A DNA stretch of 32,255 bases from an uncultured Bacteroidota bacterium (GTDB lineage: Bacteria; Bacteroidota; Bacteroidia; Flavobacteriales; Flavobacteriaceae): contig CACGNO010000009.1 of assembly GCA_902574335.1 (NCBI GenBank), forward strand, positions 1 to 32,255, in the 5' to 3' direction. The notes beneath the pieces are model-generated. The model made no database searches. It saw only the letters and a program-made list of their open reading frames with translations, and was not told the DNA's origin. Positions 16,444 through 23,507 of this stretch are shown here, piece after piece. The number at the start of each line of letters is the position of its first letter. Position 1 is the stretch's first letter. The position numbers and the translations under genes are program-made.

Positions 16444-16530
16444 CTACCAACATTCTAAACCACCGTGCAACGAGCGTGTCGGTTGGTACGCATTCGCGTT
16501 CTTGATACTCAACAAAGACACCTAGAATTT
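16444..16530. repeat. GC-richer palindromic patch between a gene remnant and sppA
   Basis: This stretch is about 49% GC, well above its neighbours, and carries nested inverted repeats: ACCAAC (16446-16451) with GTTGGT (16482-16487), ACCACCG (16459-16465) with CGGTTGGT (16480-16487, one bulge), and a perfect ACGC-attc-GCGT hairpin (16488-16499). On the minus strand it also has an open frame reading VFVEYQERECVPTDTLVARW and ending at a TAA at 16439. I do not recognise it. It may be a dispersed palindromic repeat or the end of a lost mobile element. Confidence 0.4.
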
Positions 16531-16539
16531 TAAAAAAAA

Positions 16540-18465
16540 TTATTCAAAGCTTTCAAAACCACAATCAAAACAATAAGCAATTACATATCTGTCTTTTTTA
16601 GACAGAAACATCCTTTTTAAACCATTAAATTCTTTTAAAAAGCCTTGTATTTCTATTGGAAGCAGGTCTTCAAGCGAGCTTAAATAATCATCAAACTCTA
16701 CTTCAGTGTTGTAAGAAACAACTTTATAGTCTTCAAGCTCAAGCATTGACACCACAGAATCAACAGCATCATCTAAAGAACCTAGTTTGTCGACCAAGCC
16801 TAATTCAAGAGCAGTGTCTCCCCTCCATATTCTACCGCCAGCAAAACTAAGCACCTCAGAAAAGTCCAAGCCTCTATTATTGGCAACCTTAGTAACAAAA
16901 TTTTTATAGATGTTTTCAGTGTTTTCTCTGAATTGCTTGTTGAGATCTTTATTCATGCCTCTGCTTAAATCAAAAATATCACCAGCTTTTGTCATGCTAA
17001 CACCATCGTTATTAAATCCTACCCACTTTTCTAATGGAGAAATATCTTGAACAACGCTGTAGACACCAATTGAGCCCGTTAATGTGGTTTCTTCAGCCCA
17101 AATTTCTTCAGACGTGGTGGTCACCCAGACCCCGCCAGATGCAGCTATGTCTCCCATCGAGGTTATTACAGGTCTTCCCGTAGACTGAAATTCCTCCAAA
17201 GCGTTAGTAATCATTGAAGAAGCGTAAACATCTCCGCCAGGACTATTCACCCTTAACACAATGCCCTTTACGTTTTTATCATCTCTAGCTTTATTGATGT
17301 TTTTAACAATACCATCAGAACCAGCAGTGTTGAAGCCTATATTGCCAGTTACAATTGCACCTTCAACATGAATAACCGCAATTTTGTTTTTCAGTTGAGC
17401 CTTCCTTTTCTTAGTGTCAATATCTTCTGCTTTTAAAGTGGACAAATACTCTCTTCCAGAAATTCCCTCAGGACGCTCATACTCCTTTTCTTTTTCTTCT
17501 GCCTCATCCTCTTCTTCTTTCTCTTCTTCTTTCTCTTCTTCTTCTTCTTCTTCTTCTTCTTCTTCCTCCTCATTTCCATATTTTTCAATCAGATAGTTTC
17601 TGATTTCTTGCTTTGTCATTAGCTTGTCAACAAGACCAATTGCAAGAGCTGTTTCATTGTCGTTCCCACCGTTTTCACTAACCAACAAATGATAGTTGTC
17701 TCCGATGTACTGAATTTTTCCTGCTTCAAAACTCCTTCCAGCCTCCATCAAGCTTTTATATTTTTCCCAAATCGGAGTTACAAACTCCAACCACGCCAGC
17801 TTGTCTGTTTCAGACATATCGTTTCTTGTATACCCTTCAGGCCCTGACTTAAAATCGCCGGCAGCATATACATTCACATTAATTTTAATGTTTTTATAAA
17901 AATCTTTTTGATATTGCCTTATTCTACTAAAACCAAATGGCCGAATTGAACCATACGAGTCTCTTTCTAAAATTACCTCGTTTGCTTGAGAAGCAAGCAG
18001 ATATCCAGTTGTTCCAAGCCCACTTGTGTAAGCAACAATCTCTTTGCCGTTTTCTCTTGCTTTGTGCAAGGCATCTGCTATTTTTAACGCAGAAGTGTAA
18101 TAAGCCCTTAAGCCATCAACATCAAGATAAATAGCCTTAAGGTTGTCGTCTACTCCCGCACTATCAATAATTTTTAAAATATCATCTAACTCAATCTGGT
18201 TTGTAGAACTTCCAAAAAACTCAAACTCTTCAAAAGGATCGTCTCTAGTGATAGCCTTGTCTACAACCACTCCTTTTGGCTCCAGGTACAATATTTTATC
18301 TTTTGTTTCAATCTCATCAGATTCAAACAGTGAGAATACGCTAGAAAAAACACCAATTGTTATCAGCAATAAAAAGAAAGCCGTTATGCTGTTTACAAAA
18401 ATCTTTCTAAATCTGCTAAGCAGATTATCCATAAACGACATTATATTTTTAATTTTTTTTATCAT
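16540..18465 (-). CDS. sppA: Signal peptide peptidase SppA (long, double-domain form)
   Basis: A membrane-anchored S49 serine/lysine protease that degrades leftover signal peptides. The N-terminus has a single membrane segment (about residues 26-45). Two S49 domains follow: the first supplies the general-base Lys206 (AAGDFKSGPEG, cf. Lys209 in E. coli) and the second the nucleophile Ser443 (DIAASGGVWVTT). Between them, residues 299-330 form a poly-acidic insert with 13 consecutive Glu, encoded by ten perfect GAA codons flanked by GAG; this is absent from ordinary SppA. In-frame ATGs at residues 9 and 12 are alternative starts. It lies 16 bp downstream of the endonuclease/exonuclease/phosphatase gene, likely one unit. 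Confidence 0.94.
   Translation of the reverse strand: MIKKIKNIMSFMDNLLSRFRKIFVNSITAFFLLLITIGVFSSVFSLFESDEIETKDKILYLEPKGVVVDKAITRDDPFEEFEFFGSSTNQIELDDILKIIDSAGVDDNLKAIYLDVDGLRAYYTSALKIADALHKARENGKEIVAYTSGLGTTGYLLASQANEVILERDSYGSIRPFGFSRIRQYQKDFYKNIKINVNVYAAGDFKSGPEGYTRNDMSETDKLAWLEFVTPIWEKYKSLMEAGRSFEAGKIQYIGDNYHLLVSENGGNDNETALAIGLVDKLMTKQEIRNYLIEKYGNEEEEEEEEEEEEEKEEEKEEEDEAEEKEKEYERPEGISGREYLSTLKAEDIDTKKRKAQLKNKIAVIHVEGAIVTGNIGFNTAGSDGIVKNINKARDDKNVKGIVLRVNSPGGDVYASSMITNALEEFQSTGRPVITSMGDIAASGGVWVTTTSEEIWAEETTLTGSIGVYSVVQDISPLEKWVGFNNDGVSMTKAGDIFDLSRGMNKDLNKQFRENTENIYKNFVTKVANNRGLDFSEVLSFAGGRIWRGDTALELGLVDKLGSLDDAVDSVVSMLELEDYKVVSYNTEVEFDDYLSSLEDLLPIEIQGFLKEFNGLKRMFLSKKDRYVIAYCFDCGFESFE
17536..17565. 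repeat. (TTC)10/(GAA)10 trinucleotide microsatellite inside sppA
   Basis: Ten perfect TTC triplets on the plus strand, GAA (Glu) in sppA, embedded in a longer CTT/CTC-rich tract from about 17495 to 17571. Length changes by whole triplets would keep the frame. Confidence 0.9.
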
Positions 18466-18481
18466 GTTTTCTGTTTTAATA

Positions 18482-19381
18482 TTAATCTAATTTAAATTCG
18501 GCCATTACTGGATAATGGTCTGACAGCATGCCTGTTTCTTCACCATTATACACTGTAGAGTTTACGCACTTTTTTGCTAATTCACGACTCACCATTATAA
18601 AATCAATCCTTCGTTGGCTCTTTTCAAAATCTTGAACAGACTTGTAGTTACCTAAATGCACCCTTGCCGGATAAGTAAACCGGTCTTGTGTTTTAACGAA
18701 ACGCTGCGTTACGTCAATTAAAGGATATGCTATAAAAGAAGCCATTACGCTGTAATCAAATTCTTTGTCAAGCAAGTTATTATAATCTTTGCTTTTCAAA
18801 TCACTTGCTCTCACATTTTTTAATAAATCTTGGTTGTCCAAGCCTGGGCTTCCGTCAAAAGGAGAATGGGAGTTGAAGTCTCCCAACACCATAAAAGACT
18901 TGTTGTCTATTGAATCAATTTTTGAAAGAACTATTTCACTTTCTCTCATTCTAAAATCACGGTCCCTCGGGCTAAAGTGCACAACAAAAAAATCAACACC
19001 AAAGGTTTCGCAATGCAACATTCCGTGCCAAAGCCCCTCAATTAATTTTTCTTTTACAACAATCGGGCTAATTGACGTCAAGCCTACTGAATGGCAGTTG
19101 TCTTTAAGAATAACCGCATACTTGTGCCCCCATTTTTTTGCATCCTCAAGCAAAGTTTCTTCATTATAACCACAGAGCTCTTGTAGCGCAACAACATCTG
19201 GTTTTTGGTCAACAAACCAGTCAATCACATTATTTTTACGCTCTACGTCTTTTCTAAAATCAAAACCATTCCAAATATTATAAGATATTACTTTTAAAGG
19301 CTTTTTTTCATCTTGGGCGTTCAAGCCTAAAGCCATAAAGCAAAGGGTAAGTATAAAAAAACGTATTGAATGGATTTTCAT
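18482..19381 (-). CDS. Secreted endonuclease/exonuclease/phosphatase-family protein
   Basis: A 299-residue exported metal-dependent phosphoesterase of the EEP superfamily (DNase I, sphingomyelinase and inositol-phosphatase folds). The signal peptide runs to the LGLNAQ cleavage region near residue 22. Superfamily motifs in order are VISYNIWNG, DVVALQEL with the metal-binding Glu, VVHFSPRD, MVLGDFNSH with the catalytic Asp-Asn, RRIDFIMVS, and the terminal LSDHYPVMAEF with the catalytic His. The substrate cannot be told: nuclease or lipid/sugar phosphodiesterase activity are both possible. No transmembrane anchor or lipobox is seen, so it should act in the periplasm or outside. It heads the unit that includes sppA and diverges from the S9 peptidase. 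Confidence 0.88.
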   Translation of the reverse strand: MKIHSIRFFILTLCFMALGLNAQDEKKPLKVISYNIWNGFDFRKDVERKNNVIDWFVDQKPDVVALQELCGYNEETLLEDAKKWGHKYAVILKDNCHSVGLTSISPIVVKEKLIEGLWHGMLHCETFGVDFFVVHFSPRDRDFRMRESEIVLSKIDSIDNKSFMVLGDFNSHSPFDGSPGLDNQDLLKNVRASDLKSKDYNNLLDKEFDYSVMASFIAYPLIDVTQRFVKTQDRFTYPARVHLGNYKSVQDFEKSQRRIDFIMVSRELAKKCVNSTVYNGEETGMLSDHYPVMAEFKLD

Positions 19382-19421
19382 TTTAAAACCACATTGAATT
19401 TAATGAAAATAAGATGAATGA

Positions 19422-19438
19422 AAAAGTTTCAAACTTTT
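19422..19438. promoter_or_regulatory. 17-bp perfect palindrome between divergent EEP and S9 peptidase genes
   Basis: AAAAGTTT-C-AAACTTTT is a perfect 8-1-8 inverted repeat centred 21 bp upstream of the S9 peptidase ATG and 50 bp from the EEP gene start. It could be an operator, or a simple hairpin in the S9 leader. No exact TAnnTTTG box is found for either gene here. Confidence 0.4.
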
Positions 19439-19451
19439 ATTAGATTTAAGT

Positions 19452-21863
19452 ATGAAAAAAATTTACGCCCTAGCAATCTTTTTAATTGCATTCTCAATAA
19501 ATGCACAAGAAAACATAAAATATCAAAAACCATCTAAAGAAATTTTAGATTTAGTTGAGTTTGAAAGACCTCCATCTGTCCAATATGATGATGATAAAAA
19601 CTATATGGTTTTCCTATATAGAGACAACTATAAGTCTATTTCAGATTTGTCTGAAAAAGAGTTAAGATTAGGGGGGTTAAGAATTAATCCAAAAACAAAT
19701 ATTGGAAGTAGAGCTACATTTTATAATAATGTAAAAATTAAAAATTTAAAGAACAAAAACGGATCGGTTGAACAAGTATCAGGTCTGCCAGACAATCCAA
19801 AACTAACGAACTTTGCATGGTCACCAGACGAAACCAAAATTGCATTAACCAACACAACAGAAAAAGGAGTAGAGCTTTGGGTTTTAGATCTTGAAAAAGC
19901 AAGTGTGGTTAAATTGACAGAAGCAATATTAAACGCAAACATAGGTGGTGTGATTACCTGGCAAGCTGACAGTCAGTCAATGCTGGTTAAAACACTTTCA
20001 AAAAACAAAAAACCCTTAATCGATACCAACTCCATAGTTCCCGACGGACCAACAATTTCAAACAATTATGGAGCAAAAGCGCAAAACAGAACATACCAAG
20101 ACCTTTTAAAAAACAAATCAGACGAGCATAATTTTGAACAGCTTGCAACATCTTCCATACACAAAGTGTCTCTAAATGGCAGCAAAGAAAAATGGCTTGA
20201 TGACGCAATGTATAGAACAATTTCTTTCTCACCAGACGGGAATTATGTAATGGTTTCACAAATAAAAAAACCATTCTCATACTTAGTAACATACGGAAGA
20301 TTTCCCTCACAGACAGACATATTTGACAAGCAAGGAAAACTGATTATAAACCTTTTGGATACACCTTTAATTGAAGAGCTGCCAAAAGGAAGAATGTCAA
20401 CAAGGACAGGAAAAAGAAGCTATAGTTGGAGAGCGGACAAACCCTCAACCTTAATCTATGTAAAAGCTTTAGACGGTGGTGATCCTGCGTTTGAAGCTAA
20501 CTACCGAGACGAAGTTTTTGAGGTCGAAGCACCTTTTAGTGGAGAAGGAAAAGGTTTGGTAAAAACCACAAACAGGTTTAGTGGAATTGACTGGGGAACA
20601 GAAAACACAGCGATTGTTTATGATTATTGGTGGGACACAAGAAACAGAAAAGCATATGTTTTTAATCCCTCAAACTCAAGCTCAAAACCCAAAGTTCTTT
20701 ATGATAGAAACTATCAAGATATATATAGCGACCCGGGGAGTTTTTTAAAAGCCAGAAACGCATTTAACAAAAATGTCTTGATGCTTCACAAAGGAAACGC
20801 GTATTTGAGAGGAGCAGGGTTCAGCGAAGAAGGACAGTTCCCTTTTATTGATAAATTAAATATTACAACCCTTAATAAATCCAGAGTTTATCAGTCAAAA
20901 TACACTGACAAAGTAGAGGCTATTCAAGACTATAACCCCTCTACCAACGAACTAATAGTGAGAATAGAGTCTGCAACGGAATACCCAAACTATTACTCTA
21001 AAAAAACAAACGGTAAAAAATTGTCCAAAATAACACACTTTGAAAACCCTTTCAAAGAGCTACAAGCCGTTAAAAAAGAAGTAATAACCTACAAAAGAGA
21101 CGATGGATTGGAGCTTTCAGGAATTCTTTATTTGCCCGTAAATTATGACGAAGAAAAAAAAGAAAAAGCACCAATGATTTTGTGGGCTTACCCAAGAGAA
21201 TTTAAAGACCGAAACAGCGCTTCGCAAAACAACAAAAACCCAAATAGATTTACATCACCCTATTATGGTTCAATGGTTTATTGGGTAACAAAAGGATATG
21301 TTGTTTTAGACGACGCCTCCTTTCCTATTATTGGAGAAGGAGAGGAAGAGCCTAATGACAGCTTTAGAAAACAGCTAGTTGCAAATGGCAAAGCGGCTAT
21401 TGACGCCGTTGATAAAATGGGCTACATAGATAGAACAAAAGTTGCAGTAGGAGGCCACAGCTACGGAGCCTTTATGGTTGCAAACCTCTTATCTCATAGT
21501 AATTTGTATGCAGCTGGAATTGCAAGAAGCGGTGCATACAATAGAACTTTAACACCTTTTGGTTTTCAAAGCGAACAAAGAAGTTATTGGGAGGCACCGA
21601 ATGTTTATTATACAATGTCTCCTTTTATGCATGCTGAGAAAATGAAAACCCCGCTATTATTGATTCACGGGGAAGATGATAATAACTCAGGAACATACCC
21701 CATGCAGAGCGAAAGATACTTCAACGCATTAAAAGGCTTAGGAGCCACTGTTCGATTAGTAATGTTACCAAAGGAAAGTCACGGCTATGCATCAAAAGAA
21801 AGCATTTATCATGTTCTTTGGGAGCAAGACCAATGGCTTGAAAAGTATGTAAAAAACAAATAA
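19452..21863 (+). CDS. Secreted S9-family serine peptidase, glutamyl-endopeptidase-like
   Basis: An exported 803-residue prolyl-oligopeptidase-superfamily enzyme. A signal peptide ends at SINAQ (about residue 19). The first ~530 residues form the beta-propeller-type domain (repeated strands such as FAWSPDETKIALTN and SFSPDGNYVMVSQI). The C-terminal alpha/beta-hydrolase domain has the nucleophile Ser670 (VGGHSYGAFM), the acid at Asp742/Asp743 (HGEDDNNSG) and His777 (KESHGYAS). The blocks ILWAYPREFKDR and IARSGAYNRTLTPFGFQ are closer to plant chloroplast glutamyl endopeptidase (CGEP) than to DPP-IV, as I know those families. It probably acts in the periplasm on peptides. It is followed 70 bp on by an orphan secreted protein with its own promoter. 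Confidence 0.93.
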   Translation: MKKIYALAIFLIAFSINAQENIKYQKPSKEILDLVEFERPPSVQYDDDKNYMVFLYRDNYKSISDLSEKELRLGGLRINPKTNIGSRATFYNNVKIKNLKNKNGSVEQVSGLPDNPKLTNFAWSPDETKIALTNTTEKGVELWVLDLEKASVVKLTEAILNANIGGVITWQADSQSMLVKTLSKNKKPLIDTNSIVPDGPTISNNYGAKAQNRTYQDLLKNKSDEHNFEQLATSSIHKVSLNGSKEKWLDDAMYRTISFSPDGNYVMVSQIKKPFSYLVTYGRFPSQTDIFDKQGKLIINLLDTPLIEELPKGRMSTRTGKRSYSWRADKPSTLIYVKALDGGDPAFEANYRDEVFEVEAPFSGEGKGLVKTTNRFSGIDWGTENTAIVYDYWWDTRNRKAYVFNPSNSSSKPKVLYDRNYQDIYSDPGSFLKARNAFNKNVLMLHKGNAYLRGAGFSEEGQFPFIDKLNITTLNKSRVYQSKYTDKVEAIQDYNPSTNELIVRIESATEYPNYYSKKTNGKKLSKITHFENPFKELQAVKKEVITYKRDDGLELSGILYLPVNYDEEKKEKAPMILWAYPREFKDRNSASQNNKNPNRFTSPYYGSMVYWVTKGYVVLDDASFPIIGEGEEEPNDSFRKQLVANGKAAIDAVDKMGYIDRTKVAVGGHSYGAFMVANLLSHSNLYAAGIARSGAYNRTLTPFGFQSEQRSYWEAPNVYYTMSPFMHAEKMKTPLLLIHGEDDNNSGTYPMQSERYFNALKGLGATVRLVMLPKESHGYASKESIYHVLWEQDQWLEKYVKNK

Positions 21864-21872
21864 AAAAACAAC

Positions 21873-21897
21873 TTTGTTTAGAACGATTCTAAACAAA
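21873..21897. promoter_or_regulatory. Perfect 11-3-11 palindrome upstream of the 234-aa secreted protein (operator candidate)
   Basis: TTTGTTTAGAA-CGA-TTCTAAACAAA is a perfect 25-bp inverted repeat. It ends 5 bp before a consensus -7 box and thus covers the -33 region. No T-run follows, so it is a poor terminator. The core TTTAGAAcgaTTCTAAA has the AT-rich, near 7-1-7 look of Fur/PerR-type boxes. The regulator is inference. Confidence 0.55.
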
Positions 21898-21902
21898 AAG
21901 AA

Positions 21903-21910
21903 TATCTTTG
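21903..21910 (+). promoter_or_regulatory. -7 box for the 234-aa secreted protein
   Basis: TATCTTTG matches TAnnTTTG exactly, 24 nt before the ATG, giving a predicted leader of about 20 nt. It directly follows the 25-bp palindrome. Confidence 0.6.
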
Positions 21911-21934
21911 CGCCTTAATTTTAAATAAAAAAAC

Positions 21935-22639
21935 ATGAAAAAATTCTTAAGTTTTATATTAATTTTTTGGGTCTCTTTTTCTTTTTCACAAATCTGGTCG
22001 TCATACGGAATTAAAGTTGCGCCAGAAAACGAAGAGTCAGTAGTAAAAATTATGGACGATTATTTTACAAACAACAAAGTTGAGGGCGTAACAGTTAGTT
22101 TATACTCGATTATGTTTACGGCAGCCGATCTAGACTTTACTCATGAAGTAATTTTCAGCGGAGAAGCAGAGGCTATGGCCAACCTTTATGTTCCAGAATT
22201 TCAGGACACTGCTTGGCAATTGTTTTCATCTAAAATCAACAATTTTGCTGATAATGTTTTTTCAGGACAAGGTTGGAGAAATTTTAATTTTGGAGAAACA
22301 ATGCCTTTTCAGCTTGTGATAACTTTTGAAGGAGATTGGGAGCCAATCAATAAATGGATGGATATGTCAAAACAGCTTAATGAGAAATACCCACAAGATT
22401 TTAGATCATTTGCAGCAGGTGGCATTAGTGTTGGTGGCCCAAGCAATGATGCATCACACTGGGCAGTTACAGGCTGGAAAACCTTTGCCGATTATATAGA
22501 AAACTGGAATAATACACAAAAATTTGAAGCAGAAAACCCCGCTTACGTTAAGGAAAAGGAAAGAATGGAGAAAGATATTGATTATTCATCAACTGGACCC
22601 GTCACAAAGACTATGAGGGTTTTGGTTAAACAATGGTAA
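21935..22639 (+). CDS. Orphan secreted protein of unknown function (234 aa)
   Basis: Not recognised. A clear signal peptide (MKKFLSFILIFWVSFSFSQ) predicts export; there is no lipobox. The mature part is aromatic-rich and acidic, with FGETMPFQLVITFEG and FAAGGISVGGPSNDASHWAVTGWKT as the most distinctive stretches; the paired half-motifs VEGVTVSLYSIMF and PFQLVITFEGDW may mark two alpha/beta (ferredoxin- or dabb-like) repeats. It has its own promoter with an overlapping perfect palindrome, and a strong terminator follows, so it is an independently controlled single-gene unit. A role in a stress or metal response is suggested only by the operator-like site. Confidence 0.8.
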   Translation: MKKFLSFILIFWVSFSFSQIWSSYGIKVAPENEESVVKIMDDYFTNNKVEGVTVSLYSIMFTAADLDFTHEVIFSGEAEAMANLYVPEFQDTAWQLFSSKINNFADNVFSGQGWRNFNFGETMPFQLVITFEGDWEPINKWMDMSKQLNEKYPQDFRSFAAGGISVGGPSNDASHWAVTGWKTFADYIENWNNTQKFEAENPAYVKEKERMEKDIDYSSTGPVTKTMRVLVKQW

Positions 22640-22660
22640 ACTAAATTTTTATGAAAAATA

Positions 22661-22687
22661 AAAACCCCGATTATTCGGGGTTTTTTT
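22661..22687. terminator. Bidirectional Rho-independent terminator
   Basis: AAAACCCCGA, loop TTAT, then TCGGGGTTTT with a T run; the A run on the left makes it work on both strands. It lies between the plus-strand secreted protein and the minus-strand lipoprotein gene, which converge here. Confidence 0.92.
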
Positions 22688-22724
22688 GTAATCAAGCTTG
22701 TCAACTTAAACCCAATCTATGCTA

Positions 22725-23141
22725 CTATAGAGCCCAGATTTTATCAACCCTGCCTTCTTCATCAACCTGAAACACCTCAACACCATCAAAGGTTTCGCCC
22801 GTCTTGGTTGTAAGTTTAAGAAAACAAGTTATGTACGAGCCAAGCTCAACAATGTCTACTAGCTCCTGTTTAAGCTCTGTCTCATTAACAAATCCAAAAA
22901 TAATTTCTTCAATCTCTGCTGCCCCAGTGGCTTCTAAACCAATTAAAGGAGCAACCATGTGATAGTCTTCAGTCGTTGGCACTTTTGACCACGACTCGAA
23001 CCCTTTTGACCATTCAAAAGTTTCTTTATAGTTTTTTATTGCCGCAGCAGTAGGGGATAAAACCTTAACAGGCTCTACCTTTTCTGGCGCTTCACATGAG
23101 AAAAATAAAAATGCTGATAAAATAAATAATAAGTTTTTCAT
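22725..23141 (-). CDS. NTF2/SnoaL-like lipoprotein
   Basis: A 138-residue exported lipoprotein with the signal and lipobox AFLFFSCEA (Cys16 lipidated). The mature part has the features of a small NTF2-like fold: a leading helix (AAAIKNYKETFEWSKG) and the closing strand block GETFDGVEVFQVDEEGRV followed by DKIWAL, which is a common SnoaL ending. No catalytic residues can be assigned. It is the last gene of the minus-strand run and sits 42 bp beyond rnpA, from which it is separated by a weak hairpin with a T-rich tail, so it may have its own promoter (TACTTTTT near the start is a one-mismatch -7 box). Confidence 0.7.
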   Translation of the reverse strand: MKNLLFILSAFLFFSCEAPEKVEPVKVLSPTAAAIKNYKETFEWSKGFESWSKVPTTEDYHMVAPLIGLEATGAAEIEEIIFGFVNETELKQELVDIVELGSYITCFLKLTTKTGETFDGVEVFQVDEEGRVDKIWAL

Positions 23142-23165
23142 AATAAAAAGTATTTGGTTAAATGT

Positions 23166-23198
23166 AAAAAAAATAAGAAAAAGTCAAAACTTTTGACT
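23166..23198 (-). terminator. Weak terminator after rnpA
   Basis: On the minus strand AGTCAAAA-G-TTTTGACT is a perfect but AT-rich inverted repeat overlapping the rnpA stop, followed by a T-rich tract ending in eight T. The stem is weak, so termination may be partial. Confidence 0.45.
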
Positions 23199-23507
23199 AA
23201 GGCTTTCAACACGTTTTTTTATTTCTTTTGATGATAGAATTTCTTTGGACGTATATATTATAAAAAAGGAAAACCCCTTTGAAACACAGTCAGTAAAACC
23301 TAAGCCTTTTACCTGCTCTCTAATTCTTCTTTTGATAAGGTTTCTTTTCACTGCAGAGGGATAAAGTTTTTTCGACACACTTACACCAAACTCTACAAGG
23401 CCATCTTCAAAATCATAGATCTTTAGTAAAAGTCCTTGACCTTTTATTGTAGAGCCCTTTTCGAAAATAAGATCAATTTTGTTCTTGTTTTTAAGGTATT
23501 GGGCCAT
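23184..23507 (-). CDS. rnpA: Ribonuclease P protein component
   Basis: The protein subunit of RNase P, which assists the catalytic RNA in 5' maturation of tRNAs. At 107 residues it is near the usual 110-120. The RNR signature is present as AVKRNLIKRRIREQVK, preceded by the strand FGVSVSKKLYP. The N-terminus reads LKNKNKIDLIFEKGSTIKGQGLLL, corresponding to the usual LKxxxxFxxVFxxGxxxxxxxxxL pattern. The start ATG overlaps the stop of the upstream M1 peptidase gene (TAATG), so it is probably translated by coupling. It is not linked to rpmH or dnaA here, unlike the classic arrangement. Confidence 0.93.
   Translation of the reverse strand: MAQYLKNKNKIDLIFEKGSTIKGQGLLLKIYDFEDGLVEFGVSVSKKLYPSAVKRNLIKRRIREQVKGLGFTDCVSKGFSFFIIYTSKEILSSKEIKKRVESLSQKF

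Noticed and set aside
16444-16530. Integron attC site
   Set aside because: The inverted repeats do not fit the RYYYAAC/GTTRRRY core sites (TACCAAC and GTTGGTA fail), and there is no integrase or cassette array.
17414-17596. Poly-serine ORF opposite the sppA acidic insert
   Set aside because: Simple complement of the GAA microsatellite; no independent gene evidence.
18143-18490. 115-aa ORF antisense to the sppA 5' end
   Set aside because: Shadow of sppA; the hydrophobic tail is only the complement of its coding sequence.
18789-19169. 126-aa plus-strand ORF inside the EEP gene
   Set aside because: Overlaps the motif-bearing region of the EEP protein on the other strand, so it is a shadow.
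19987-20310. 107-aa minus-strand ORF inside the S9 peptidase
   Set aside because: Antisense to the propeller domain; no family likeness.
21873-21897. Palindrome as the terminator of the S9 peptidase gene
   Set aside because: It is followed by AAAAAG rather than a T run and sits right against a -7 box; operator is the better reading, though not proven.
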